This document shows positions 55,010 through 63,474 of a stretch of DNA of 64,000 nt, in pieces. This DNA is from Clostridiales bacterium UBA1752. Lineage in GTDB: Bacteria; Bacillota; Clostridia; Oscillospirales; CAG-382. Position 1 is the first letter of the stretch; each line of letters opens with the position of its first letter. The notes below the pieces were generated by a model. It was given only the letters and a program-made list of their open reading frames with translations. It did not search any database and was not told the DNA's origin. The stretch covers positions 1 to 64,000 of the forward strand of contig DCHM01000008.1 in NCBI GenBank assembly GCA_002314835.1. Direction: 5' to 3'. Made by a program: the position numbers and the translations under genes.

Positions 55010-56371
55010 ATGAAACTCGTTTACGGCGTAAAAGACAAGCCCAAGTTCGGTCAGCTCATCGTGTTTGCTCTGCAGCAGTTGCTCGCAATCATGGCAGCTA
55101 CCATCGCAGTCCCCGCTATCATCGGCAACGGCATGAGCTCTGTTGCAGCTCTCTTCGGTGCAGGTGTAGGCACTATCGTTTACCTCCTTTTCACAAAGTT
55201 TAAGAGCCCCGTATTCCTCGGTTCTTCGTTCGCATTTCTCGGCTCTATGGGCGCCGCATTTGCAGGTGCCGCTTCTACCGCTGTCGGCTATCTCGGCCTT
55301 ATCATCGGCGCTATACTCGCAGGTCTCGTATATGTAATCATCGCCATCATCGTCAAGTTTGTCGGTGTTAATTGGCTCAACAAATTGATGCCCGCAGTCG
55401 TTATCGGCCCCACGGTTGCCATCATCGGCTTGTCGCTCGCAGGCAACGCAGTAGGCGACCTCCAAAAAGCGGCTTTTAATCCCGAGGCTTCCGTTTACGT
55501 TTGCCTCGCTTGCGGTCTCATCACACTTATCGTTACCATGCTTTGCTCGGTTTACGGCAAGCCCAAGGGTATGCTCAAGATGATACCCTTTGTTATCGGC
55601 ATACTCGCAGGCTACGTAGCTTGCCTCATCTTTACTCTCATCGGCAAATCCAGCGGCAACGCCGCACTTATGGTACTCGACATCGACTCCTTTGTAAAAG
55701 GTCTCATCCCCGACGGTGTAGTAAGCATCAAGACCTTCTTTGCAGTACCCGAGTTTACCTTCCTCACCGCTCTCGGCGGCTTTAGCGAAATCACCGGCGA
55801 ATACATCGGCACTATCGCAGTTGCATACGTTCCCGTAGCATTCGTTGTCTTTGCAGAACACGTCGCAGACCACAAGAACATCTCCTCTATCATTGAAACC
55901 GACCTGCTCGAAGAGCCCGGTCTCCACAGAACCCTGCTCGGCGACGGCATAGGCTCTATGGCAGGTGCATTCTTCGGCGGCTGCCCCAACACCACCTACG
56001 GCGAATCCATCGGTTGCGTAGCTATCTCGGGTAACGCTTCCATCGTAACCATACTTACCACCGCCATCATGGCAATCGTTATCGCTTTCCTCAATCCGTT
56101 TGCAGTATTCCTCGCTTCTATCCCCAACTGCGTAATGGGCGGCGTTTGCATGGCTCTGTACGGATTTATCGCAGTATCCGGCCTCAAGATGGTTCAAAAG
56201 GTTGACCTCGAGGACAACCGCAATCTGTTTGTAGTATCCGTAATCCTCATCGCAGGTATCGGCGGTCTGTCGGTATCCTTTGGTAAAGTTACCATCACTA
56301 CCATCGCTTGCGCACTCATCCTCGGCATCATCACCAACGTTATCCTTAACCTCAAAAAAGACAACAAGTAA
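55010..56371 (+). CDS. Uracil permease (NCS2 family), copy 1
   Basis: 453 residues, 12-14 membrane helices. UraA/PyrP-like: FALQQLLAIMAATIAVPAII, KSPVFLGSSFAFLGSM, FAEHVADHKNISSIIETDLL with the conserved Glu-His, and GGCPNTTYGESIG with the conserved NTTYGE motif. Proton-coupled uracil uptake is likely. It follows pyrR and presumably shares the attenuator. The sequence shows an optimised codon choice (AAG, GGC, GTC), suggesting high expression. Confidence 0.93.
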   Translation: MKLVYGVKDKPKFGQLIVFALQQLLAIMAATIAVPAIIGNGMSSVAALFGAGVGTIVYLLFTKFKSPVFLGSSFAFLGSMGAAFAGAASTAVGYLGLIIGAILAGLVYVIIAIIVKFVGVNWLNKLMPAVVIGPTVAIIGLSLAGNAVGDLQKAAFNPEASVYVCLACGLITLIVTMLCSVYGKPKGMLKMIPFVIGILAGYVACLIFTLIGKSSGNAALMVLDIDSFVKGLIPDGVVSIKTFFAVPEFTFLTALGGFSEITGEYIGTIAVAYVPVAFVVFAEHVADHKNISSIIETDLLEEPGLHRTLLGDGIGSMAGAFFGGCPNTTYGESIGCVAISGNASIVTILTTAIMAIVIAFLNPFAVFLASIPNCVMGGVCMALYGFIAVSGLKMVQKVDLEDNRNLFVVSVILIAGIGGLSVSFGKVTITTIACALILGIITNVILNLKKDNK

Positions 56372-56384
56372 TATAACCGCCATG

Positions 56385-56413
56385 GCGCTCGGGCAAAACC
56401 CGGGCGCTTTTTT
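56385..56413 (+). terminator. Intrinsic terminator between the two permease genes
   Basis: GCGCTCGGG and CCCGGGCGC (one T-G pair) form a nine-position stem with loop CAAAA, followed by six Ts. Confidence 0.92.
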
Positions 56414-56414
56414 G

Positions 56415-56442
56415 TTGACATTTCTGCGGTTTTATGTATAAT
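56415..56442 (+). promoter_or_regulatory. Sigma-A promoter of the second permease gene
   Basis: Perfect TTGACA, 16-base spacer, perfect TATAAT with TG directly before. It lies right after the terminator, so copy 2 is expressed on its own. Confidence 0.87.
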
Positions 56443-56470
56443 TAGTTTATCAATTCAACCGAGGTCACCG

Positions 56471-57796
56471 ATGAAACTGATATACGGTATCAAAGACAAG
56501 CCCAAGTTCAGCGCATTAGTAGCTTTTGCTCTGCAGCAAATGCTCGCCATAATAGCAGGCACCGCCGCCGTACCCAATATAGTCGGTCAAGGTCTGTCAC
56601 CGTCTGCGGCACTCTTTGGAGCAGGCGCGAGCACCATAGTATATCTGCTGTTTACAAAGTTTAAGAGCCCCGTTTTCCTCGGCTCGTCGTTTGCTTTTAT
56701 CGGCTCGATGATGGCGGCATTCGGAGGCGCGGTCTCTATGAGCGCAGGCTATCTCGGCTTGATAATCGGTGCGACTTTTGCGTGTATCGTTTACGTTATC
56801 TTTGCAATAGCGGCAAAGATAGTCGGCACGGGATGGATAGGCAAGCTGTTGCCGCCTGTGGTTATGGGCTCTGCGGTAATGATTATCGGTCTGTCGCTGT
56901 CTGCAAACGCAGTTTCTATGCTGACGACCTCGCTCGCAACCACAAACCCAAATTTGTCTATGCTCTGCGGCATTTTTTCACTGCTCGTAACGGTGCTTTG
57001 CTCTGTGCGTGGCGGCAAAAAGCTATCTGCTTTTCCTTTTGTTATCGGAATATCCTCGGGCTATATATTCGCCCTCGTATTTACGCTCGTCGGCAAATGC
57101 ACAGGCAACCCGAGCCTGATGATGATAGATTTCGGCATCTATGCAGATATGCAGTGGGTGCCCGACTTTACCTTTGTAACTGCATTCGGCGGTGAATATG
57201 ACTTTGGTCAGTTCGGTGGCATCGGCGGCTATATCGCCACGCTCGCGGCGGCGTATATACCCGTAGCCTGCGTCACCTTTGCCGAGCATATAGCAGATCA
57301 CAAAAACCTCTCGTCCATTATCGAAACCGACCTGCTCACAGACCCCGGCTTGCACCGCACTCTGCTCGGTGACGGCGTTGGCTCTCTGGCAGGTGCTCTG
57401 CTCGGCGGTTGTCCCAACACGACTTACGGCGAATCAATCGGTTGCGTGGCTATCACGGGCAACGCTTCGACGGTAACGATACTCGCCACCGCCATATTGT
57501 CAACGGTTTGCTCATTCGTTGCACCGTTTGCGGCGTTTTTGCTCTCAATACCGAGCTGCATTATCGGCGGAATATGCTTTTCACTATACGGATTTATTGC
57601 CGTTTCGGGCTTTAATATGATAAAAAAGGTCAACCTCGACGAACACAAAAACGTCTTTATCATCGGCTCTATGCTGATAACCGGTGTAGGAGGGCTGACC
57701 GTCACCTTCGGCACTCTTTCGCTCACCCCCGTTGCCTGCTCTTTAATTATAGGAGTCGCGGCAAATCTGATTTTAAACATAAAAAAAGACCGCTGA
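56471..57796 (+). CDS. Uracil-family NCS2 permease, copy 2
   Basis: 441 residues, clearly a paralogue of the preceding gene (MKLIYGIKDKPKFSALVAFA versus MKLVYGVKDKPKFGQLIVFA), with the same FAEHIADHKNLSSIIETDLL and GGCPNTTYGESIG motifs. The middle ~150-240 region and the loop with IYADMQWVPDFTFVTAFGG differ most. It has its own promoter and no attenuator, so it escapes PyrR control. It may carry another nucleobase or act at other times. The TGA stop lies in the loop of the following terminator. Confidence 0.92.
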   Translation: MKLIYGIKDKPKFSALVAFALQQMLAIIAGTAAVPNIVGQGLSPSAALFGAGASTIVYLLFTKFKSPVFLGSSFAFIGSMMAAFGGAVSMSAGYLGLIIGATFACIVYVIFAIAAKIVGTGWIGKLLPPVVMGSAVMIIGLSLSANAVSMLTTSLATTNPNLSMLCGIFSLLVTVLCSVRGGKKLSAFPFVIGISSGYIFALVFTLVGKCTGNPSLMMIDFGIYADMQWVPDFTFVTAFGGEYDFGQFGGIGGYIATLAAAYIPVACVTFAEHIADHKNLSSIIETDLLTDPGLHRTLLGDGVGSLAGALLGGCPNTTYGESIGCVAITGNASTVTILATAILSTVCSFVAPFAAFLLSIPSCIIGGICFSLYGFIAVSGFNMIKKVNLDEHKNVFIIGSMLITGVGGLTVTFGTLSLTPVACSLIIGVAANLILNIKKDR

Positions 57797-57808
57797 GCGG
57801 TCTTTTAT
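57783..57808 (+). terminator. Bidirectional terminator overlapping the permease stop codon
   Basis: GACCGC and GCGGTC form a stem with loop TGA, the stop codon of the permease itself. A- and T-runs on either side serve both convergent genes. Confidence 0.88.
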
Positions 57809-57809
57809 T

Positions 57810-58238
57810 TTAGTCCATTTTACCGAGGTAAATCGGTGACTTTTTGCCAAGGAAATAATTTTTGATAACGCCGCGCAGTTCTTCGGGCATCAGCGGCTCC
57901 TGCATAATGTTGTCTATGCTTATCCACTTTGTGCCGACCTGACCTATGTCAAGGTCGGTGGGCTCGGATTTTTCGCCTATTATGTTGCAGACAAACATAA
58001 ACTCGATGCGGTGAGTTCTTTCGCTAAAGCCCTCGCGGATAAACAAGAGTGACTGAGGCTCTACGGTGTAACCCGTCTCCTCTTTTACCTCGCGGCAGAG
58101 CGCCTCGAGCATCAGCTCGTTTGTTTCCTGACCGCCTCCGGGCAGGGTATAAAACATCTTGCCGTCAACGCATTTTTCGGCCACGAGCAGCTTGGTGCGA
58201 TCAATGATGATGGCTTTGATAGAATTTTTGAGTACCAT
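57810..58238 (-). CDS. Nudix hydrolase
   Basis: 142 residues. ATG 58238 has GGAAGGTG upstream; a longer frame would run over the promoter. Nudix box: GGGQETNELMLEALCREVKE followed by ETGY, a good GX5EX7REUXEEXGU match. No other domain. Substrate not predictable. Confidence 0.92.
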   Translation of the reverse strand: MVLKNSIKAIIIDRTKLLVAEKCVDGKMFYTLPGGGQETNELMLEALCREVKEETGYTVEPQSLLFIREGFSERTHRIEFMFVCNIIGEKSEPTDLDIGQVGTKWISIDNIMQEPLMPEELRGVIKNYFLGKKSPIYLGKMD

Positions 58239-58263
58239 AACAAAACACCTTCCTTTGTTGGCA

Positions 58264-58292
58264 AATATATCACTTTTTGGCTTTACTGTCAA
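58264..58292 (-). promoter_or_regulatory. Sigma-A promoter of the Nudix gene
   Basis: TTGACA, 17-base spacer, TATATT on the minus strand, about 26 bases before the start codon. Confidence 0.8.
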
Positions 58293-58344
58293 GCATATTA
58301 CGGCTAATAATTTCATATTCATTTAACCGAAAGGTGTGATGATA

Positions 58345-59589
58345 ATGAAAAAGACAGTTTGTATCCTGATTATCCTATGTATGGCGTTTGGCTTATCCGT
58401 CGGCGCGTCCGACGCGCCCGAAACAAACACCGACAAGTACGGTGCCGACCTTGCGACTAGCCAAAACGAACATCAAGACGACGTAGCCGAAGCCTCGTAT
58501 ATCATAGACGACTTTTGGCTTTCTACTGCGGCGTTCACGGGCAATTTTGCCGTAAAATCCGCGGTGCTGATAGAAGCCTCAACGGGCAAGGTGCTGTATA
58601 GCCAAAGCCCCGACACCAGACTCCCCATCGCGTCGGTGACAAAGATAATGACGCTCCTGCTCGCCTTTGAAGCGATAGACAACGGCGTGCTGACCTACGA
58701 CGGATATATCACTGCGTCCGAGCACGCATCGTCTATGGGCGGCTCTCAGATGTACCTCGAGGTGGGCGAAAAACTGACCGTGGACGATACTCTCAAGGCG
58801 ATAGCGGTAGCTTCCGCCAACGACGCGGCAGTGGCTATGGCAGAGGCAATCGGCGGCAGCGAAGAGACCTTTGCCGAAATGATGAACGCCAAGGCGCTTT
58901 CGCTCGGTTGTACCAACACTCATTTTGTCAACGCGAGCGGTCTTCCCGAGGCAGACGCCTATTCGTCGGCTATGGACGTGGCGCTGATTTCGCAAGAGCT
59001 TATCAAGCATACCGACGTTTACAAATACACGACCATCTGGATGGACACCCTGCGCGGAGGTGCCTTCGGCATCAATAATACAAACAAGCTGATACGCTAT
59101 TACCCGGGCGCTACGGGACTCAAAACCGGCTACACCGCCGAAGCAGGCTATTGCCTCTCGGGTACGGCAGAGCGTGACGGTATGACCCTGATAGCCGTCG
59201 TGCTGGGCGGCGCGACGAGTAACGAGCGGTTTGCGTGCGCAAAAGCCATGCTCGACTACGGATACGCGACTTACCGTATGACAGAGCCGGCGGTCACTCT
59301 GCCCGACAGCGTCAAGGTAGTCGGAGGCAAGCAACAGGAAGTCAAGATAGAGTTTACTCCGCTCAAACTGCTCGATACCAAAACTGGCGGAGGCATAACC
59401 GCGAGCTATTATCTCAACGAGAGCGTCAGTGCTCCGATAGCAAAGGGTGACAAGATAGGCTACGTGCTCTATACGGGCGGAGGCACCGAGATAGCTCGGG
59501 CTGACATAACCGCGGCGGAGGACGTAGAGACAACCGATTTTGTATTTTTGTTTTTTAAGACGCTTAAATCTGCATTTTTGATTGACTAA
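58345..59589 (+). CDS. D-alanyl-D-alanine carboxypeptidase (S11, DacF-like)
   Basis: 414 residues. ATG 58345 has AAAGGTG eight bases upstream. Signal peptide to about residue 20. Penicillin-binding active-site set: SVTK (S97-K100), SAN (S157-N159), KTG (K260-G262). The C-terminal ~100 residues form the PBP5-type beta domain, ending in a hydrophobic/amphipathic stretch (VFLFFKTLKSAFLID) for membrane attachment. It trims peptidoglycan stem peptides. Spore formers have such enzymes in vegetative (DacA) and sporulation (DacB, DacF) forms. Confidence 0.92.
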   Translation: MKKTVCILIILCMAFGLSVGASDAPETNTDKYGADLATSQNEHQDDVAEASYIIDDFWLSTAAFTGNFAVKSAVLIEASTGKVLYSQSPDTRLPIASVTKIMTLLLAFEAIDNGVLTYDGYITASEHASSMGGSQMYLEVGEKLTVDDTLKAIAVASANDAAVAMAEAIGGSEETFAEMMNAKALSLGCTNTHFVNASGLPEADAYSSAMDVALISQELIKHTDVYKYTTIWMDTLRGGAFGINNTNKLIRYYPGATGLKTGYTAEAGYCLSGTAERDGMTLIAVVLGGATSNERFACAKAMLDYGYATYRMTEPAVTLPDSVKVVGGKQQEVKIEFTPLKLLDTKTGGGITASYYLNESVSAPIAKGDKIGYVLYTGGGTEIARADITAAEDVETTDFVFLFFKTLKSAFLID

Positions 59590-59610
59590 TCACGGATAAA
59601 AGAGTATAAT
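59582..59610 (+). promoter_or_regulatory. Sigma-A promoter of pgi
   Basis: TTGACT, 17-base spacer, TATAAT. The -35 box overlaps the stop codon of the preceding carboxypeptidase gene. Confidence 0.8.
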
Positions 59611-59650
59611 CTCTACAAATAAAAAATTAACGCAAAGGACGCACAAATCA

Positions 59651-60985
59651 ATGGTTTCATTAAAGTATTCCCAAATCAAAGGCATATCTTCCTCTGACAT
59701 CGCATCGCTGCACTCAGCGCTCGCGGTCGCAGACCGCAAGCTCAAGGATAAAAGCGGCGAAGGCAACGACTATGTGGGCTGGCTCGACCAACCTGTAAAT
59801 TACGACAAAGAGGAATTTGCTCGCATCAAGGTCGCGGCTGAAAAAATCAGGCAAAACAGCGACGTCCTGCTCGTAGTCGGCATCGGCGGCTCTTACCTCG
59901 GCGCAAGAGCTGTCATCGAGTTTTTGCACGGCTCTTACTACAACCGCGCGCACAAGCCCGAAATATACTTTGTCGGCAACAGCTTTTCGAGCGAAGAGCT
60001 CGAGGAGGTCCTCTCGTTTTGCGAAGGCAAGCGCGTAGCCGTCAACGTTATTTCCAAGTCCGGCACAACCACCGAATGTGCCGTTGCATTCCGCATTATA
60101 CGCAACTACATGGAGAGCCGTTACACCAAAGACGAGCTCAAGGACCGCATTTTTGCCACCACCGACAAGTCAAAGGGTGCTCTCAGAGCACTCGCTACGG
60201 CAAACGGCTACGAAACCTTTGTCGTTCCCGACGATATCGGAGGCAGGTTCAGCGTGCTGACGGCAGTCGGTCTGCTGCCAATCGCAGTCAGCGGCGCCGA
60301 CATCGACGCACTCATGCAGGGTGCGTACGACGAGCGTGCCAAGCTGCTCTCGGAAGGTATGACCAACGACGCATACACATACGCCGTCCTCCGCAACGCA
60401 TACCTAGCAAAAGGAAGAACGACCGAAGTAATGGTTAGCTACGACCCTTGCTTTAGATTTATGGGCGAATGGTGGAAGCAGCTCTTCGGCGAGAGCGAAG
60501 GCAAAGACAAAAAAGGCCTCTTCCCTGCCAGCGTAACCTTCTCTACCGACCTGCACTCGCTGGGTCAGTTTATACAGGACGGCTCGCCCGTTTTGTTTGA
60601 GACTATCTGCCGCAACACAAAGCCGAGCACCAAGATGACCGTGCCGTTTGACAACGACAACAGCGACGGTCTCGGCTATCTCGCAGGCTCGAGCCTCGCC
60701 GCCATCAGTGATAAGGCGCTCACGGGCACTCTGCTCGCACACCGCGACGGCGGCACCGACAGCCTCGTTATAGACTACGACGGACGCAACGAGCACACCC
60801 TCGGCGAATTGATTTATTTCTTTTTCATCGCCTGCGGAGCATCCGCTTACATCCTCGGTGTCAATCCGTTTAATCAGCCCGGCGTAGAGGCTTATAAAAA
60901 GAATATGTTTGCGCTACTCGGCAAACCCGGCTACGAGGAACTGCGTAATCAACTAATGTCTCAAAAGCTTGATTTTAATGCTTGA
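59651..60985 (+). CDS. pgi: Glucose-6-phosphate isomerase
   Basis: 444 residues, typical for the Firmicutes type. Signature segments LLVVGIGGSYLGARAVIEFL, VNVISKSGTTTECAVAFRII, DDIGGRFSVLTAVGLLPIAV and late FNQPGVEAYKKNMF with the catalytic Lys. It interconverts glucose-6-phosphate and fructose-6-phosphate. Monocistronic with own promoter. Confidence 0.97.
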   Translation: MVSLKYSQIKGISSSDIASLHSALAVADRKLKDKSGEGNDYVGWLDQPVNYDKEEFARIKVAAEKIRQNSDVLLVVGIGGSYLGARAVIEFLHGSYYNRAHKPEIYFVGNSFSSEELEEVLSFCEGKRVAVNVISKSGTTTECAVAFRIIRNYMESRYTKDELKDRIFATTDKSKGALRALATANGYETFVVPDDIGGRFSVLTAVGLLPIAVSGADIDALMQGAYDERAKLLSEGMTNDAYTYAVLRNAYLAKGRTTEVMVSYDPCFRFMGEWWKQLFGESEGKDKKGLFPASVTFSTDLHSLGQFIQDGSPVLFETICRNTKPSTKMTVPFDNDNSDGLGYLAGSSLAAISDKALTGTLLAHRDGGTDSLVIDYDGRNEHTLGELIYFFFIACGASAYILGVNPFNQPGVEAYKKNMFALLGKPGYEELRNQLMSQKLDFNA

Positions 60986-61010
60986 CATTTTACAAGTTTG
61001 CAGTTAAAAT
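60982..61010 (+). promoter_or_regulatory. Sigma-A promoter of the P-loop/membrane protein pair
   Basis: TTGACA, 17-base spacer, TAAAAT, 33 bases before the ATG at 61043. The -35 box overlaps the stop region of pgi. Confidence 0.82.
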
Positions 61011-61042
61011 AAGTATATCAAAAATACTTGGAGGTATTTATC

Positions 61043-61459
61043 ATGCTTAACTTACTCGTAGGTAAAAAAGGCTCCGGCAAGACCAAGACCCTCGTCGCTG
61101 AGGTAAACAAAGCATCCGAGACCAGCAACGGCGTCGTTGTCTGTGTCGAATACGGCAAGTCCCTCACTTTTGACGTAAAATATCACGCAAGACTTGTTGA
61201 CGCACTCGAGTACGGTGTGCAAAGCGCCGATACGCTCTACGGCTTTGTTTGCGGTATGCTCGCAGCCAACTACGACGTTACCGATATATTTATAGACAAT
61301 GGCATCAAGCTCTGCGGAGGCGAAGCGGCTGATTTCTTTGATTTTGCCGCCAAAATCTGCAAGACCCTCCCCGAAAACGTAAATTGCGTCATCAGTGCTT
61401 CGGTCGAGCCCGAGTTGGTTCCCGCCGAGCTCAAGGGTTTTGTCAGAGCTAATGGCTAA
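61043..61459 (+). CDS. Small P-loop protein, unknown function
   Basis: 138 residues. ATG 61043 follows TTGGAGGT by seven bases. Walker A LLVGKKGSGKTKTL at residues 4-17. A Walker B-like strand DIFIDNGIKLCGG follows near 88. This size with P-loop and little more resembles a minimal kinase-like or transfer ATPase core; I recognise no family. Its end overlaps the next gene by eight bases, so both are made together. Confidence 0.72.
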   Translation: MLNLLVGKKGSGKTKTLVAEVNKASETSNGVVVCVEYGKSLTFDVKYHARLVDALEYGVQSADTLYGFVCGMLAANYDVTDIFIDNGIKLCGGEAADFFDFAAKICKTLPENVNCVISASVEPELVPAELKGFVRANG

Positions 61460-61856
61460 ATCTCCTTTTGTCAAAGACAGCCTCCTGCGCACCGGTCTGT
61501 TTTACACCGCTTCGAGCCTCTTGTATCTGTGGATTGTATCCGCATCGACGAGCGGCAGCGGCAATATAAACAGCCTCGCAGGTATGATAGCAGTCAAGCT
61601 CTTGATACTGCTCGCTTTTTCGGCAGTATTTGGGTTTTCGTATTTTGTTTTCGGCAAAAACATAATGCCCACGGCACAGCGCGCACTGCACGTCATCATA
61701 CTGATGATAGCGTGGGTTGCCGCGTTTATCCTGCTCGGCAATATAGGTGATTCGGTACCCAATATCGTTATGTCGATACTCGTAGCTCTCGGTTTGTATT
61801 TCGTCGCGTACCCACTCGGCATACTGATACATCACCTTATCAAAAAAATCAAATAA
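61452..61856 (+). CDS. Four-helix membrane protein, unknown function
   Basis: 134 residues, four predicted helices (LFYTASSLLYLWIV, MIAVKLLILLAFSAVFGFSYF, ALHVIILMIAWVAAFILL, IVMSILVALGLYFVAYPL). The start at 61452 lies inside the P-loop gene, giving an eight-base overlap. The topology, plus an S/T-A-x-R-A-L-H segment, is reminiscent of DUF3021 proteins but the resemblance is weak. A strong terminator follows. Confidence 0.65.
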   Translation: MAKSPFVKDSLLRTGLFYTASSLLYLWIVSASTSGSGNINSLAGMIAVKLLILLAFSAVFGFSYFVFGKNIMPTAQRALHVIILMIAWVAAFILLGNIGDSVPNIVMSILVALGLYFVAYPLGILIHHLIKKIK

Positions 61857-61863
61857 ACATTTC

Positions 61864-61892
61864 AGCTCCCGCAAAAAACGGGAGCTGTTTTG
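61864..61892 (+). terminator. Intrinsic terminator after the membrane protein gene
   Basis: AGCTCCCG and CGGGAGCT form an eight-pair stem with loop CAAAAAA, followed by GTTTT. Confidence 0.85.
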
Positions 61893-61903
61893 CAAGGAGT
61901 AGT

Positions 61904-63433
61904 ATGAAAAAACTTAATATCAGCGCCTTTAACCGTTATCGCGGTGCGGATGAACTGATTATTTACAACAAATCCGGCGAAAACACCGGAACCAACGCAT
62001 ACGGCTGTGAGGCAGTCGTAGGTATGAACGGTGTCGTCGTCCAAGTCGGCTCCAATGACCGCAAGGTGCCCGTAGGCGGTTTTGTGATTTCCGGTCACGG
62101 CATCATGGCACAGGCTATCAAAAGCGAGATAACCGTTGGCACGCGCGTCGTCGTCAGTGCCGAAAGAATGGAGATAGAGTATCAAGCCGACCCTGCGGCA
62201 ACAAAAGAGCTTTACCGTGCTCGTGTCGCCGAAATTCAAGAGAGGTTTGAAAACGTCTATATGGGCTCGTCCGACGCCGATATCAGACTGATTAACGACC
62301 TTATGGCAGACGGCGCAGACGCCGCAGAGGAGGGCGATTTTACTAAAGCAAAGTCAAAGCTCGACCAAGCATACTGCCGCACCGCTTCGGGCTGTGAGGA
62401 CGAAGTCCGCGCCGTATGGCACCGCCCGAGAGAGCACTCCTACGAGCAGGTAGATGCCTACGTAAAGCGCTTTAAGGACGCAGGCTTTAACCTTATGCTG
62501 ATAGAAACCAACTACGAGGGCTACAGCAATACTCCCAAGCTCAAGTACGACTATCTGCCGCCGCGCAAGGGATACGAAACCTTTGACGTCATACAGAGCT
62601 ACATCGACGCAGGCAAAAAGTACGGCGTCAAGATACACGCTTGGCTCGAGGACTTCTTTTTCGGCGTAAAGGAGACGGGCTGTCCCATGGCGGAGCTGCA
62701 CCCCGAGCTTATGGCTCGCACCAAGTCGGGTTCGCTGCTACACGATGCGTACGACACGTTTTATTTCCTAAACCCCGCGCTCGACGAAGTGCATGACCTG
62801 CTGATAAATATGTACCGCGACCTTTTGACAAACTACGATTTTGACGGCATACAGCTTGATTATATCCGCTATCCCGTCATACACGGCATAGACCACTCGG
62901 CAGGCTTTGAAGAGCAGACCAAAAAGATGTTTTTAAAAGCATCCGGCATAGACGTCGATACGATACCCGATACCTCCGCTCCCGAATGGCGCACCTTCTG
63001 CGAATGGCGCGCAGAGCGCATTACGACGTTCGTCGGCCGCATAGCCGATATGATATCCGATTTTAAGGCGCAGGGTCGCAATATCGAGCTGTCAACCGCA
63101 GTCTTTGGCGAGCCGGACGCCGCCATCAACCTCAAATGCCAAAACTGGCTGTATTGGACAAAGCAAAACTGGCTGTCGTTTATCTCTCCTATGGCGTATT
63201 TGTCCGAGCCAGACGACGTTTATAAGGAAGTCCACTATATGGTGGAAAATTACGGCAAGGTACCCAACGTCGCAGGCATCGCTCCGATGTATAATCACCT
63301 GCCCGAAATCGAATCGACGCGCCAAGTCGAGGCTTGCCGCCGCGCCGGTGCCGCTGGCGTTGCGTTTTTTGAAGCAACCGCTTGCACCGACAGTCAGCTC
63401 GAGCTGCTGCGCAAGGGCGTTTTCAGAGACTGA
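61904..63433 (+). CDS. Family 10-like glycosyl hydrolase (GHL10/DUF187 type), cytoplasmic
   Basis: 509 residues, no signal peptide. Residues ~1-90 form a small beta domain (ISAFNRYRGADELIIYN, VGGFVISGHGIMAQAI), ~95-155 a helical linker, ~160-500 a TIM barrel with VRAVWHRPREHSYEQVDAYV, FNLMLIETNYEGYSNTP, VKIHAWLEDFFFG, YDFDGIQLDYIRYP (Asp candidate) and WLSFISPMAYLS. This is the pattern of PF02638 glycosidases. It would act on imported sugars; substrate unknown. Start has GCAAGGAG upstream. Confidence 0.83.
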   Translation: MKKLNISAFNRYRGADELIIYNKSGENTGTNAYGCEAVVGMNGVVVQVGSNDRKVPVGGFVISGHGIMAQAIKSEITVGTRVVVSAERMEIEYQADPAATKELYRARVAEIQERFENVYMGSSDADIRLINDLMADGADAAEEGDFTKAKSKLDQAYCRTASGCEDEVRAVWHRPREHSYEQVDAYVKRFKDAGFNLMLIETNYEGYSNTPKLKYDYLPPRKGYETFDVIQSYIDAGKKYGVKIHAWLEDFFFGVKETGCPMAELHPELMARTKSGSLLHDAYDTFYFLNPALDEVHDLLINMYRDLLTNYDFDGIQLDYIRYPVIHGIDHSAGFEEQTKKMFLKASGIDVDTIPDTSAPEWRTFCEWRAERITTFVGRIADMISDFKAQGRNIELSTAVFGEPDAAINLKCQNWLYWTKQNWLSFISPMAYLSEPDDVYKEVHYMVENYGKVPNVAGIAPMYNHLPEIESTRQVEACRRAGAAGVAFFEATACTDSQLELLRKGVFRD

Positions 63434-63443
63434 TTTACATTAA

Positions 63444-63471
63444 AAAAAGCCGACAAACGTCGGCTTTTTGC
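63444..63471 (+). terminator. Bidirectional intrinsic terminator between convergent genes
   Basis: AAAAGCCGAC and GTCGGCTTTTT pair around the loop AAAC, flanked by A- and T-runs. Confidence 0.92.
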
Positions 63472-63474
63472 TTT

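Noticed and set aside
54968..56383. 471-codon open frame antisense to the first uracil permease
   Set aside because: The opposite strand encodes a clear NCS2 permease with all motifs. The antisense product is Cys/Asp-rich low-quality sequence, as expected from the codon bias of the real gene, and has no ribosome binding site.
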